The notes: generated from the letters alone by a model not told the origin. Shown: positions 43,490-53,904, counted from the first letter of the stretch. The stretch is DNA of 64,000 bases from Pedobacter sp. (GCA_008015505.1 SSFR01000003.1:1-64000); one strand, 5' to 3'. Numbers and translations are program-made.

Positions 43490-44635
43490 ATGGATCTGAG
43501 CCACATTTTTAATTCTAAAAAAGTACTTGTTACGTTCTTTTATGCCGTTTTTATTTTCATATCCTTTGCAAAAGCTCATCCATCAGGTGCACATAATTCT
43601 GAAGTAGACCAAACAGAAACACTTACCTCAGGCGAAGAAGAAGACATCACCAAGGTCATTTTACACCATATTTCCGATGCACATGACTGGCATTTCTGGG
43701 GACATGGTGAGCATAAAGTAGGACTACCTCTACCTGTCATTTTATGGACTAAAAAGGGTCTGGTTACCTTCCTATCAAATAAATACGATAACGATAAAAA
43801 AGGTCAAACTGTATTTGAGGAGAAAGGCCAACAGCTAGTTAATTTTCATGACAAGTATTACTATCCATCACCAGAAAAAAACGCAGAAGGCAATTATGTA
43901 ACATTGGACGAGAACCATATCCCTACCAATGCTAAACCTTTAGATATTTCCTTTACAAAAAATGTAGCATCTATGTTTATTTCGATAACTATCCTACTAA
44001 TCATATTCATTAGTATTGCTAGATCATACAAAAGACGTGAAGGAAAAGCTCCAAAAGGGCTACAATCATTATTAGAGCCTGTAATCTTATTCATACGCGA
44101 TGACATTGCAAAACCTCAATTAGGATACCGTTATGCAACATTCATGCCCTATCTTCTGACTGTATTTTTCTTTGTGTGGATCAATAATCTTTTGGGATTA
44201 ATTCCTTTTTTCCCGGGGGGGGCCAATTTAACTGGAAATATTGCCGTAACCCTTATGTTAGCCTTGTGTACTTTTATTCTAACAACCATTAATGGAAATA
44301 AAAACTACTGGGGCCACGTATTTAAGCCCCATGTACCTTGGTGGCTATATCCATTGATGATTCCTGTTGAGATCATTGGCTTGTTTACTAAGCCCATGGC
44401 ATTAACTATCCGGTTATTTGCCAATATCACGGCTGGACACATTTTGATACTAAGCTTGATCTCTTTGATATTTATTCTCAAGTCTATTTTTGTGGCTGGG
44501 GTTGCGATTCCTTTTGTACTATTTATTAGTTTAATTGAATTAGTTGTAGGATTTATTCAGGCATTTATTTTTACTATTCTATCGGCCTTATTTATTGGAA
44601 TGGCTATTGAAGAACATGCCGAACACGGTGCTTAA
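43490..44635 (+). CDS. atpB: F0F1 ATP synthase subunit a
   Basis: 381 residues. It has a long Bacteroidota-type N-terminal extension with a signal peptide (FISFAKA-HPS) and a His-rich region (~20-75). The membrane part starts at ~165, and the essential Arg lies in LTIRLFANITAGHIL (~302-316), the proton half-channel signature. It forms the stator channel against the c-ring in the inner membrane. Confidence 0.96.
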   Translation: MDLSHIFNSKKVLVTFFYAVFIFISFAKAHPSGAHNSEVDQTETLTSGEEEDITKVILHHISDAHDWHFWGHGEHKVGLPLPVILWTKKGLVTFLSNKYDNDKKGQTVFEEKGQQLVNFHDKYYYPSPEKNAEGNYVTLDENHIPTNAKPLDISFTKNVASMFISITILLIIFISIARSYKRREGKAPKGLQSLLEPVILFIRDDIAKPQLGYRYATFMPYLLTVFFFVWINNLLGLIPFFPGGANLTGNIAVTLMLALCTFILTTINGNKNYWGHVFKPHVPWWLYPLMIPVEIIGLFTKPMALTIRLFANITAGHILILSLISLIFILKSIFVAGVAIPFVLFISLIELVVGFIQAFIFTILSALFIGMAIEEHAEHGA

Positions 44636-44887
<252 letters not shown>

Positions 44888-44888
44888 T

Positions 44889-44933
44889 AAAATTAGAAGG
44901 ACTGATGCGATTGGCATCAGTCCTTCTAATTTT
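44889..44933 (+). terminator. Perfect 20-bp hairpin between atpE and atpF
   Basis: Arms 44889-44908 and 44914-44933 are perfectly complementary over 20 bp with a 5-nt loop. The 3' arm ends in TTTT but no longer T run follows. It lies 2 bp after the atpE stop and 43 bp before atpF. It may act as a partial terminator or as an mRNA-stabilising end that raises subunit c output. Confidence 0.75.
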
Positions 44934-44975
44934 AATCAGTTAAAAATCAAAACAAAAATAAATTCTTTTTAAAAT

Positions 44976-45485
44976 ATGTTGATGTCATTGAATCCCTTAG
45001 TGAGCCCTGATCCGGGATTATTTATTTGGTCTACAGTGGCTTTTATTCTTCTATTTTTCTTGCTTAGCAAGTTTGCATGGAAGCCTATAGTGAAAGCTTT
45101 GAATGAACGCGAACGATCTATTGAAGATGCCTTGAGTAAAGCAGAAATGGCTAGAGAAGAGCTGAATAAGCTTACTAGTGAAAATGAACATTTGCTAAAG
45201 CAAGCTCGAATCGAACGTGATGAAATCTTAAAACAGGCTAAAATTCTTAAAGATCAAGTTGTGAACGATGCAAAAGTATTAGCTCAGGTTGAAAGTTCAA
45301 AAATGATTGAAAAGGCTCGACATGAAATTAACAATCAAAAAGCTGCTGCTTTAGAAGATGTTAAAAATCAAGTGGCAACACTTTCATTAGACATTGCCAC
45401 CAAGATTTTACGTAAACAATTCGAAGATCAAAAAAAGCAACAAGCTTTGGTTAGTGATTTTCTGGAAAGAATTGAATTAAACTAA
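44976..45485 (+). CDS. atpF: F0F1 ATP synthase subunit b
   Basis: 169 residues. N-terminal membrane helix (~14-30, FIWSTVAFILLFFLLSKFAW), then KPIVKALNERERSIEDALSKA and a long charged coiled coil to the end. It dimerises as the peripheral stalk holding F1 to subunit a. A Met at codon 3 is an alternative start. Confidence 0.95.
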   Translation: MLMSLNPLVSPDPGLFIWSTVAFILLFFLLSKFAWKPIVKALNERERSIEDALSKAEMAREELNKLTSENEHLLKQARIERDEILKQAKILKDQVVNDAKVLAQVESSKMIEKARHEINNQKAAALEDVKNQVATLSLDIATKILRKQFEDQKKQQALVSDFLERIELN

Positions 45486-45560
45486 CCGCCGATTGATTAA
45501 AAAGATCTTTTTTAGCCTTCATAAATAAAAAAACTGGGCTTAAATAGAAAAATATAGCAT

Positions 45561-46112
45561 ATGTCTGAAGTAAAAGTAGCATCCCGATATGCCAAATCCT
45601 TGATTGACTTAGCTCAAGAACAAAATGTGCTGGAATCAGTTAGAAGCGATATCGAGCAATTTATTGATACGTGTCGGGTTAATCCCAAACTAAGGGCAGT
45701 CCTAAAGAATCCGATCATCGGTTCAGAGAAAAAAGTTTCTATTCTAGAAACCATCTTTGCTGATAGATTAGATGCCCTTATTCTTTCTTTCTTTAAAATT
45801 GTAGTGATGAAAGGTCGCGCTTCAATCCTATATGTTACAGCGAAGGAATTTATAAACGAGTATAATCATCGTAAAAATATTGTAAAGGCTGTTATCACTT
45901 CAGCCATCGCCTTAAACGGAGACAACCAGAAAAAGGTAAAACACACTGTTACAGAAGCTACTAAAGGTGAAGTTATTTTGATTGAAAAAGTGGATCCAAA
46001 ATTAATCGGTGGTTTTATACTAAAAGTAGGTGATAAGCAAATAGATACGAGTATAGCTAGCCAAATACAAAAACTGAAGAAAAAGTTTGCACAAAAAGCA
46101 GTAGTAGCTTAA
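45561..46112 (+). CDS. atpH: F0F1 ATP synthase subunit delta
   Basis: 183 residues. N-terminal helical domain starting VASRYAKSLIDLAQEQ and the C-terminal signature near GGFILKVGDKQIDTSIASQI (~153-172). It ties the b-subunit stalk to the top of F1. Gene order b-delta-alpha-gamma is the standard order. Confidence 0.95.
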   Translation: MSEVKVASRYAKSLIDLAQEQNVLESVRSDIEQFIDTCRVNPKLRAVLKNPIIGSEKKVSILETIFADRLDALILSFFKIVVMKGRASILYVTAKEFINEYNHRKNIVKAVITSAIALNGDNQKKVKHTVTEATKGEVILIEKVDPKLIGGFILKVGDKQIDTSIASQIQKLKKKFAQKAVVA

Positions 46113-46144
46113 AAGATATTGATCGATAAAAATCAGAATTAAAA

Positions 46145-47719
46145 ATGATAGAGGTAAGACCAGACGAAGTTTCGGCGATTTTAAGGCAACAATTATCAGG
46201 CTTCAAATCAGAGGCTGAATTAGAGGAAGTTGGTACTGTACTGCAGGTTGGAGATGGTATTGCACGTGTTTATGGTTTAACAAAAGTCCAATCAGGGGAA
46301 CTTGTTGAATTTGATAATGGCTTGCAAGGTGTTGTGCTAAATCTTGAACAAGATAATGTGGGTGTCGTATTGTTAGGCGCTTTTGATGAAATTAAAGAAG
46401 GTGATACCGTAAAACGCACCAATAAAATTGCTTCTATTAAAGTGGGTGATGGTATGCTTGGTCGTGTAGTAAATACGCTTGGGCAACCTATCGATGGCAA
46501 AGGTCCCATCACTGGAGACACCTATGAGATGCCTCTGGAACGTAAAGCGCCAGGTGTAATTTATCGTCAACCAGTAACTGAACCATTACAGACTGGCATT
46601 AAAGCCATTGATGCGATGATTCCTATCGGTCGTGGTCAGCGTGAACTCGTTATTGGTGACCGTCAGACAGGTAAAACAGCTGTTTGTATTGATACCATTA
46701 TCAATCAAAAAGAATTTTATGAAGTTGGTCAGCCTGTATTTTGTATTTATGTAGCTATTGGACAGAAAAACTCCACTGTAGCACAAATCGTTCGTACACT
46801 AGAAGAGAATGGGGCTATGCCTTATACCGTGATCGTAGCTGCCTCAGCCGCTGATCCTGCACCAATGCAGTTTTATGCACCATTTGCCGGCGCTGCCATT
46901 GGTGAGTTTTTCCGCGATACGGGAAGACCAGCTCTCATCGTATATGATGATTTATCCAAGCAAGCAGTAGCTTATCGCGAAGTATCTTTACTATTACGTC
47001 GCCCACCAGGTCGTGAAGCATATCCTGGGGATGTATTCTACTTGCATAGCCGCTTATTAGAACGTGCTGCTAAAATCAACTCGAATGACTCCATTGCTCA
47101 AGCCATGAACGACTTACCAGAATCTATCAAAGGTATTGTGAAAGGAGGCGGATCATTAACTGCACTACCAATCATTGAAACGCAAGCTGGTGACGTATCT
47201 GCTTATATCCCAACCAATGTAATTTCGATTACAGACGGACAAATATTTCTAGAGTCTAACCTATTCAATGCGGGGATCCGCCCAGCCATTAACGTGGGAA
47301 TATCTGTTTCTCGCGTAGGGGGTAACGCACAAATCAAATCGATGAAAAAAGTTGCCGGTACCCTCAAACTGGATCAAGCACAGTTCCGAGAACTTGAAGC
47401 TTTCTCCAAGTTTGGATCTGACTTAGATGCAGCTACTAAATCTGTACTAGATAAGGGAGCTCGAAATGTAGAAATCCTAAAACAAGGTCAATTCTCTCCT
47501 GTAGCTGTAGAAAAGCAAGTAGCTATTATTTATGCCGGTACTAAGGGGTTGCTACGCAACATACCTGTTAATCGGGTAAAAACATTTGAAGAAGAATACA
47601 TTCAGCAACTGGAACAACGCTATCCAGAGGTATTACAAGGTTTGAAAGCAGGTAAACTAGATGATTCAATTACTAGCACACTCGAATCTGTAGCTAAGGA
47701 ATTGGCAGGTAAATATTAG
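46145..47719 (+). CDS. atpA: F0F1 ATP synthase subunit alpha
   Basis: 524 residues. N-terminal beta-barrel, nucleotide-binding domain with P-loop [10 protein letters not shown] (~170-179), the signature [14 protein letters not shown] (~380-393) with the arginine finger, and a helical C-terminus. It is the non-catalytic nucleotide-binding subunit of F1. Confidence 0.98.
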   Translation: MIEVRPDEVSAILRQQLSGFKSEAELEEVGTVLQVGDGIARVYGLTKVQSGELVEFDNGLQGVVLNLEQDNVGVVLLGAFDEIKEGDTVKRTNKIASIKVGDGMLGRVVNTLGQPIDGKGPITGDTYEMPLERKAPGVIYRQPVTEPLQTGIKAIDAMIPIGRGQRELVIGDRQTGKTAVCIDTIINQKEFYEVGQPVFCIYVAIGQKNSTVAQIVRTLEENGAMPYTVIVAASAADPAPMQFYAPFAGAAIGEFFRDTGRPALIVYDDLSKQAVAYREVSLLLRRPPGREAYPGDVFYLHSRLLERAAKINSNDSIAQAMNDLPESIKGIVKGGGSLTALPIIETQAGDVSAYIPTNVISITDGQIFLESNLFNAGIRPAINVGISVSRVGGNAQIKSMKKVAGTLKLDQAQFRELEAFSKFGSDLDAATKSVLDKGARNVEILKQGQFSPVAVEKQVAIIYAGTKGLLRNIPVNRVKTFEEEYIQQLEQRYPEVLQGLKAGKLDDSITSTLESVAKELAGKY

Positions 47720-47741
47720 GGGGGATACGCAATACTAAAAG

Positions 47742-48629
47742 ATGGCCAATTTAAAGGAAGTAAGAAATCGCATTTCATCAGTGAGTTCAACGCAACAAAT
47801 CACTAAAGCGATGAAAATGGTATCAGCAGCAAAGCTGAAACGTGCAACAAACGCGATCGTACAATTACGACCATACGCGAATAAGCTGAAAGAATTATTA
47901 GCAGCCCTACCAGCAGATTTAGAAGGTTGTAACTTCCCACTTATACAGGATCGAGGACTTAATAAAGTACTACTCGTTGTTGTTAGCTCTAACCGTGGAC
48001 TTGCTGGTGCATTCAACATGAATGTGATTAAAGCCGCTAACGGGCTTATCACTGAAAAATATGCTGAACAGCATCGTAAAGGTAACGTGCACGTGATGGC
48101 CATAGGAAAGAAAGCCCAAGAATTTTTCGAAAAGCGTCAGTTCACTGTAATTGGTAATCATAATGACCTATATAATGCACTTACTTTTGACAATGTCTCA
48201 AAAATTGGAGATCAAATTATAACATCGTTCATTGGTGGTGAATATGATCGTGTAGAACTAGTATATAATCTGTTTAGAAATGCAGCCGTACAAATACTAA
48301 CAACGGAACAATTACTACCTGTATACTATTTAAAAGATACAGCGGCCCCCTCTTCAGCAAAACATACCGACTATATATTTGAACCATCACAGGTGAAAAT
48401 CCTCGAGCGATTAATTCCCCAATCTGTTCAGATTCAACTATACAAGGCTGTTCTCGATTCACATGCTTCAGAGCATGGTGCTCGAATGACCGCAATGGAT
48501 AAGGCTACGGAAAATGCTGGGGATTTATTAAAAGCACTCAAACTATCCTATAATCAGGCCCGTCAAGCAGCAATTACTACAGAACTAACAGAAATCGTAA
48601 GTGGTGCCGCTGCATTAGCTAACGGATAA
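47742..48629 (+). CDS. atpG: F0F1 ATP synthase subunit gamma
   Basis: 295 residues. N-terminal helix with RNRISSVSSTQQITKAMKMV, central SSNRGLAGAFN (~88-98) and C-terminal ATENAGDLLKALKLSYNQARQAAIT, the gamma signature helix. It forms the rotating shaft. The operon ends here at a terminator; beta and epsilon (atpD, atpC) are not in the window, as is usual in Bacteroidota where they form a separate unit. Confidence 0.97.
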   Translation: MANLKEVRNRISSVSSTQQITKAMKMVSAAKLKRATNAIVQLRPYANKLKELLAALPADLEGCNFPLIQDRGLNKVLLVVVSSNRGLAGAFNMNVIKAANGLITEKYAEQHRKGNVHVMAIGKKAQEFFEKRQFTVIGNHNDLYNALTFDNVSKIGDQIITSFIGGEYDRVELVYNLFRNAAVQILTTEQLLPVYYLKDTAAPSSAKHTDYIFEPSQVKILERLIPQSVQIQLYKAVLDSHASEHGARMTAMDKATENAGDLLKALKLSYNQARQAAITTELTEIVSGAAALANG

Positions 48630-48960
48630 TCTAAACCACCAAATAACTCAAAAGAGGATGCCCTCTTAAAGAAAGAAAGCATCCTCTTTTTGTTGTATCT
48701 ACAAGGGTAGTTTCTTCGTCTATACATACTATTACCCCACTCTCCCTAAAATTCTATCTTCAATATTCAATAGGTCATGTGTATAAACTACTTTCCCTAT
48801 CATTAACCATTGAATCGAAGTCTTTTCTACAAAACTTACCCTTTAAATCCTGCATTTATAAAAACAAATGTTTTTGTAGGAATACTTTTTTATTTTAAAA
48901 ATCGTTAAAAGATAAATAATTAATCAATAGTTTATTTTAATTAACGAAAAAATAATAAAA
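48630..48960. other. Intergenic region between atpG and the GG-leader peptide gene
   Basis: 331 bp. It contains the atp terminator (48651-48691), then AT-rich sequence with no protein-like frame. The last 60 bp are very AT-rich and probably hold the promoter of the small peptide gene, although I see no exact TAnnTTTG. Confidence 0.45.
48651..48691 (+). terminator. Terminator of the atp operon
   Basis: Arms AAAGAGGATGC (48651-48661) and GCATCCTCTTT (48679-48689) are perfectly complementary and followed by T residues, 22 bp after the atpG stop. Confidence 0.85.
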
Positions 48961-49137
48961 ATGAATCGACTAGAAACAAACATGTATGACATCCAGGAAA
49001 TGAATGTCGAACAAATGAACAAATTAAATGGCGGCCTTCTTCTTGGAATCACACTGCTAATAGCAGTAACTGCGACAGTAGTAATAGGATCAGCACGTGT
49101 TGCCAAGCTGATAGTAGATTATAAAAAAGAACATTAA
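48961..49137 (+). CDS. Small double-glycine leader peptide (bacteriocin/pheromone-like)
   Basis: 58 residues beginning MNRLETNMYDIQEM. The segment ELxxxxMxxLxGG is approximated by MNVEQMNKLNGG (residues 14-25), a double-glycine leader like those cut by C39 peptidase exporters. The remaining 33 residues are one hydrophobic helix (LLLGITLLIAVTATVVIGSA) with a basic, polar tail. It stands alone with a terminator 45 bp downstream and an AT-rich upstream region. A small secreted peptide or bacteriocin-like factor is likely; no immunity gene or active C39 exporter adjoins. Confidence 0.65.
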   Translation: MNRLETNMYDIQEMNVEQMNKLNGGLLLGITLLIAVTATVVIGSARVAKLIVDYKKEH

Positions 49138-49182
49138 CTGTTATAAATTTTGGCAAGCCTGTGCACAAATCACAACAAAATG

Positions 49183-49214
49183 GGAAACACAAAAATAATG
49201 TGTTTCCTTTTTTG
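49183..49214 (+). terminator. Terminator of the GG-leader peptide gene
   Basis: GGAAACACA (49183-49191) pairs with TGTGTTTCC (49199-49207), 7-nt loop, followed by seven T residues. It supports the small peptide gene as a real transcription unit. Confidence 0.8.
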
Positions 49215-49293
49215 TTACACACAATTTAGAACAAAGACCCTCAAACACCCATAATGCGACTGAAATGGCACTTTTATAAAGCATTATCTCACA

Positions 49294-50106
49294 TCATTTT
49301 CCACCTAAATAATACCTCATTGCCTCTGGTAAATAGTGTTGTATTTGGGCAATCCGAGTTTCATCACTTGGGTGAGTACTCAAAAATTCAGGAGGTTTAT
49401 TCCCATTTTGCTTAGAAGCTGTTGCCATGCGTTGCCAAAATTCAACAGCTTTATTCGGGTCATATCTAGCCATAGCCATAAATATTAAACCTAACCTATC
49501 TGCCTCACTTTCCTGATTCCTAGAGTATTTTAATAACGCTACCTGCCCTCCTACACCATACAGCTGTCCCACTAATTGTTGAGTCGCCTCTGATTGACCA
49601 CTGGTAGCCACCCCTAATGCACCACCTCCAGCTTGAACCAGTAAAATATGAGAATATCGCTCATCAGTATGCTTAGCAATGGCGTGCCCAATTTCATGCC
49701 CCATCACGGTTGCTAAACCAAAATCATCCTTAGTAATAGGTAAAATCCCCGTATATACCGCTACTTTACCCCCAGGCATACACCAAGCATTCACCTCCTT
49801 GCTCTCAACTAAATTAAATTCATAATGAAAATCATACTTATCACCAAAACCATTGGCTTTCATATACCTACTAATTGCACCAGCCAATCGCACACCTACC
49901 TGTTTCACACGTTTTGCATCTGGAGAATCGGAAATAACCTTTGTCTTAGGATCAGATAGAAACTGTTTATATGCCTCGGCCGATTGATCCTGAATAGTCT
50001 GACTATTGACCAAACTTAACTGACTCCGCCCTGTTAATGGAACTTTTGCACAAGCAAAAAGAATACTTGTCAGTACAACCATGGAAAACAACTGAGTGAG
50101 CTTCAT
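49294..50106 (-). CDS. M48 family zinc metallopeptidase, lipoprotein
   Basis: 270 residues. Lipoprotein signal with lipobox LFAC (Cys19). Zinc motif HEIGH (137-141) followed by AIAKH, and a downstream Glu in QESEADRLG (~199-207) as third ligand. The family resembles periplasmic BepA/LoiP-type proteases that clean up outer-membrane proteins. Downstream of plsY on the minus strand. Confidence 0.92.
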   Translation of the reverse strand: MKLTQLFSMVVLTSILFACAKVPLTGRSQLSLVNSQTIQDQSAEAYKQFLSDPKTKVISDSPDAKRVKQVGVRLAGAISRYMKANGFGDKYDFHYEFNLVESKEVNAWCMPGGKVAVYTGILPITKDDFGLATVMGHEIGHAIAKHTDERYSHILLVQAGGGALGVATSGQSEATQQLVGQLYGVGGQVALLKYSRNQESEADRLGLIFMAMARYDPNKAVEFWQRMATASKQNGNKPPEFLSTHPSDETRIAQIQHYLPEAMRYYLGGK

Positions 50107-50152
50107 AGATCGTATTATTAAATGTGAATCATACTTAGAGCCGATCTAAAGT

Positions 50153-50797
50153 TTATTTTATCCGATTGAAAAAATCAACCTTAGACTCTTTGCCCTTTAG
50201 CAATCGTTCAATATTCTTCTGATGCGTTACAAGCACCAGTATACAAATACACATACCATAGAGTATCACGGATCGTATTGGAGATTGAAAAATAAAGATC
50301 ATACTCAATGGAAAAGTAAACCCAGATACAATCGAACTTAAGGATACATAGCGGGTCAATATCAACACCGGTATAAAAACCAGTACACAGATTAAAGCCC
50401 CTCCTGGATGTACAGCCAATATCATTCCAAATAATGTAGCGATTCCCTTCCCCCCCCTAAAGCCCGCAAATACCGGAAATAAATGTCCCATTACAGCAAC
50501 AATACCCAAGGCTAATTGATAATTCACAAACAACGTGGAACTTTTAGGGCCTGTAACCGATAACCCAATAAAATAAACAAGATTCGTCGCTGTCCAGCCT
50601 TTTAAGATATCTAATAGCATCACAGTAATACCCGCCTTCTTTCCTAGAACCCTAAAAGTATTGGTTGCCCCAGCATTTCCACTACCATATTCGCGAACAT
50701 CAATTCCATAAAAGGCTTGCCCTATCCATACAGCCGTAGGAATCGACCCAAAAAGATAAGCCACAATCAAGGCTGATATTGAAAATATGGAAATCAT
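50153..50797 (-). CDS. plsY: Acyl-phosphate:glycerol-3-phosphate acyltransferase
   Basis: 214 residues, five to six transmembrane helices. PlsY motifs are visible: GSIPTAVWIG (~17-26), GSGNAGATNTFRVLG (~38-52) and FRGGKGIATLFG (~113-124). It makes lysophosphatidic acid from acyl-phosphate and glycerol-3-phosphate at the inner membrane, the first step of phospholipid synthesis. Between nadC and the M48 gene. Confidence 0.96.
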   Translation of the reverse strand: MISIFSISALIVAYLFGSIPTAVWIGQAFYGIDVREYGSGNAGATNTFRVLGKKAGITVMLLDILKGWTATNLVYFIGLSVTGPKSSTLFVNYQLALGIVAVMGHLFPVFAGFRGGKGIATLFGMILAVHPGGALICVLVFIPVLILTRYVSLSSIVSGFTFPLSMIFIFQSPIRSVILYGMCICILVLVTHQKNIERLLKGKESKVDFFNRIK

Positions 50798-50854
50798 TTA
50801 AACAATTAAGATCAAAAACAAAAGCATCAACATTTAATGCCTTCATTAAACTTG

Positions 50855-51724
50855 TTATTTAATCGCCTTTAGACTCATATCTATATTTTTTACAGAATGA
50901 GTTAGAGCCCCCATTGAAACATAATTGACGCCACAGGCCGCATAATCTAACACATTATCCAAGGTAATATTACCCGAAGCCTCTGTCTTAAATTTTCCAT
51001 CAATCAAGATAACAGCTTCTTTTAATTGATCATAACTAAAGTTATCCAATAATATTCGGTCGATCCCCCCTATAATTAATACCTCTTGTAGTTCTGCTAG
51101 ATTTCTAACCTCAAGTACAATAGGAATAGTTAATTCTTTTTCTTTCAGATATTGATGTGCTGCACTAACAGCGAGCGTAATGCCACCCGCATAGTCAATA
51201 TGATTGTCTTTGATCATCATGGCATCATACAAACCAAATCGATGATTAGTCCCCCCTCCTATTTTAACAGCCATTTTTTCAAGATAGCGCATCCCAGGTG
51301 TCGTCTTTCTCGTATCTAACACCTGAGTCCCTGTACCTTTCAAGAGTTGGACCACCTTAGAGGTCATCGTAGCAATACCACTCATACGCTGCATCGTATT
51401 TAAAACCAAACGCTCAGCAGCTAAAATAGCATGAACACTACCCTGCACACGAAACACCACATCTCCTGGATAAATAGATTCACCATCAGTTATTAATTGC
51501 TCAATAACCACTTGTGAATCAACCATTTTAAATATCTCAATAGCAACAGCACATCCAGCCAAGACGCCCCGTTCTTTTACTAATAATTGAGCAATGCCCG
51601 TCGCGTATTTAGGAATTGTTGAAATCGAAGTATGATCCCCCTGGCCAATATCTTCTAATAAACCTTGTCGAATAAACGGCTGTAAAACTTCTTTATCCAA
51701 ATCCATGAGTTTAGGAAAAGGCAA
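50855..51724 (-). CDS. nadC: Nicotinate-nucleotide diphosphorylase (carboxylating)
   Basis: 289 residues; a second Met seven codons in (51706, Met-Asp-Leu-Asp) may be the true start. Motifs: LLEDIGQGDHTS (~21-32), LNTMQRMSGIAT (~107-118), DTRKTTPGMRYLEK (~137-150), KIGGGTNHRFGLYD (~154-167) and MIKDNHI (~169-175). It converts quinolinate and PRPP to nicotinate mononucleotide in NAD synthesis. It follows the DUF4783-type gene by 21 bp. Confidence 0.96.
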   Translation of the reverse strand: MPFPKLMDLDKEVLQPFIRQGLLEDIGQGDHTSISTIPKYATGIAQLLVKERGVLAGCAVAIEIFKMVDSQVVIEQLITDGESIYPGDVVFRVQGSVHAILAAERLVLNTMQRMSGIATMTSKVVQLLKGTGTQVLDTRKTTPGMRYLEKMAVKIGGGTNHRFGLYDAMMIKDNHIDYAGGITLAVSAAHQYLKEKELTIPIVLEVRNLAELQEVLIIGGIDRILLDNFSYDQLKEAVILIDGKFKTEASGNITLDNVLDYAACGVNYVSMGALTHSVKNIDMSLKAIK

Positions 51725-51745
51725 AAATAGAAATACTTTTGCGCT

Positions 51746-52213
51746 TTATGGGGCGATGTCCTTATTGTTTTCGATACGCATTTCCGTGATCAAAAACTTG
51801 TTGCCACTATTTTTCATCGAGATAGTCGTACGAAATGAGCCTTTATTTGTATTCATCACAATAATAACCACCTTGTAGTCCATTTTTGAGTCAATGCGAT
51901 GAATAATTTTGAGGGAAGTTAATTGATGCTTGGAAAAGAAATCACTTAAAATACGTTCTGCTTCTGACTTTGGACAGTTTTTTTCGTCAGATACCATATC
52001 CATCTCTACAACTTCAGCAAAATAGCTTGCAATTGCTCTACTATCAGCGGATTTTAAGTGTGATACTACCTCTTGAATGACATCCGCCTGTGAACAATAC
52101 GCTTGTAAGGAAACCCCAATAAATGCAAAAACTGAAACGAGTACCGCTAATCTTGTCTTCACCCACAACTTCTTTACGAACTGATATTTTATTTCCATGT
52201 CTTTCATCACCAC
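51746..52213 (-). CDS. DUF4783-type small secreted protein
   Basis: 155 residues with a basic N-terminus and a hydrophobic helix (~22-40) that ends in a likely signal cleavage site; Met at 52198 is an alternative start. The remainder is an NTF2-like alpha/beta domain (SHLKSADSRAIASYF, then SEAERILSDFFSKH), which I associate with DUF4783 proteins found beside nadC in Bacteroidota. Function unknown; probably periplasmic. Confidence 0.75.
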   Translation of the reverse strand: MVMKDMEIKYQFVKKLWVKTRLAVLVSVFAFIGVSLQAYCSQADVIQEVVSHLKSADSRAIASYFAEVVEMDMVSDEKNCPKSEAERILSDFFSKHQLTSLKIIHRIDSKMDYKVVIIVMNTNKGSFRTTISMKNSGNKFLITEMRIENNKDIAP

Positions 52214-52380
52214 CTCACAAAAACTATATACGCAATCAAATTTAATAAAAATTCTATAAATAATAGAATAAAATCATATTAATAAACTAAAAATGAGCAA
52301 CTTATAGAAAGGCCTAAAAATACCTAACTTCGTGTTCAAAGTCCTTTTGAAGTTGAACCAAAGAAATTATACATAACATA

Positions 52381-53904
52381 GTGAAAGATAAAAAAGTAAT
52401 ATTGCTCATCTTGGATGGATGGGGCTACGGAAAACGAGATAAATCGAATGCAATCTATCAAGCCAAAACACCTTTTTTTGATCAGCTACTGGCTAAATAT
52501 CCCCATTCCAAACTACAAGCATCAGGTGAAGCTGTTGGGCTCCCAGAAGGACAAATGGGCAATTCAGAAGTTGGACATATTAATCTAGGTGCTGGCCGCA
52601 TCATCTATCAAGAACTTGGTCGGATTAACCAGGCTGTCAAGAATCGTGAGTTCGATACGCATCCCAGATTGAAAATAGCCTTTGATTACGCCAAGAATAA
52701 CAACAAGAAAATACACCTGATTGGTCTGCTCTCGAATGGAGGTGTACACGCACATATTGATCATGTCAAAGCGCTTTGTGATGCTGCCAAGACCAATCAA
52801 ATTAAAGATATATTTATTCATGCTTTTTTAGATGGACGAGATACAGACCCCAATTCAGGCTTAGGATTTATTGGTCAGTTAGAAAATCATCTTCATCAGT
52901 CTAGTGGAACCATCGCATCCGTTATTGGCCGCTATTATGCCATGGACCGTGATCATCGATGGGAAAGAATTAAAAAAACATATGACTTGCTCGTATATGG
53001 AACAGGAAAACCAAGCACCAACATTACTGAAACCATCAAAGCATCATATCAAGAAGGAATTACGGATGAATTTATGCTTCCCATTATTCAAACAGATCAA
53101 TCAGGTAAACCTATAACAACTATTCAAGAGGGTGATGTGGTTATCTGCTTCAATTTCCGTACAGATCGTGGTCGCGAAATTAGCATGGCTTTAACGCAAC
53201 AGGCTTTTCCTGAATTCAATATGAAACCTTTAGGGTTACACTATATCACCATGACGAATTACGATGACACATTTAAAAATGTTCAGGTCATTTTCAACAA
53301 AGAGGATGTCACCAGCACCTTGGGCGAAGTGTTAGACCATTATCACAAAAAACAAATTCGTATTGCTGAAACAGAGAAATATCCACACGTCACATTTTTC
53401 TTTTCCGGAGGCCGAGAGAAGGAATTTTCAATGGAAAAACGCATTATGATTCCTTCCCCCAAAGTTGCTACATACGACTTACAGCCAGAAATGAGTGCCA
53501 GAGGTATTACAGAGGCTATATGTAAAGAGCTTTCCATGAGATGGCCTGATTTTGTGTGTCTCAACTTTGCCAATCCCGACATGGTTGGTCATACGGGGGT
53601 TTTTTCAGCAGTTGTTAAAGCCATTGAAACTGTTGATCATTGCTTACAACAAGTTGTAGAGTGTGGTATCACTGGTGGATATTCTTTCATTATCCTAGCT
53701 GATCATGGGAATGCTGATTATATGATCAACGAAGATGGATCTCCCAATACATCTCATACTACTAATCCAGTTCCATGTATTTTGATTGACACAGAATACA
53801 ACCACATTCAAAACGGAAAACTAAGCGATATTGCGCCCACAATTCTAACACTAATGGGCATCCCCATCCCCGAGGTTATGAAAGGAAATGTACTGATATC
53901 ATGA
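52381..53904 (+). CDS. gpmI: 2,3-bisphosphoglycerate-independent phosphoglycerate mutase
   Basis: 507 residues with a GTG start at 52381. Alkaline-phosphatase fold. Metal site in LLILDGWGYG (~8-17), phosphoserine Ser62 in GNSEVGH, GGVHAHIDH (~119-127), FLDGRDTDP (~149-157) and late metal site ADHGNADYM (~440-448). It interconverts 3- and 2-phosphoglycerate in glycolysis, manganese dependent. Its stop overlaps the next gene's ATG by 4 bp. Confidence 0.97.
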   Translation: MKDKKVILLILDGWGYGKRDKSNAIYQAKTPFFDQLLAKYPHSKLQASGEAVGLPEGQMGNSEVGHINLGAGRIIYQELGRINQAVKNREFDTHPRLKIAFDYAKNNNKKIHLIGLLSNGGVHAHIDHVKALCDAAKTNQIKDIFIHAFLDGRDTDPNSGLGFIGQLENHLHQSSGTIASVIGRYYAMDRDHRWERIKKTYDLLVYGTGKPSTNITETIKASYQEGITDEFMLPIIQTDQSGKPITTIQEGDVVICFNFRTDRGREISMALTQQAFPEFNMKPLGLHYITMTNYDDTFKNVQVIFNKEDVTSTLGEVLDHYHKKQIRIAETEKYPHVTFFFSGGREKEFSMEKRIMIPSPKVATYDLQPEMSARGITEAICKELSMRWPDFVCLNFANPDMVGHTGVFSAVVKAIETVDHCLQQVVECGITGGYSFIILADHGNADYMINEDGSPNTSHTTNPVPCILIDTEYNHIQNGKLSDIAPTILTLMGIPIPEVMKGNVLIS

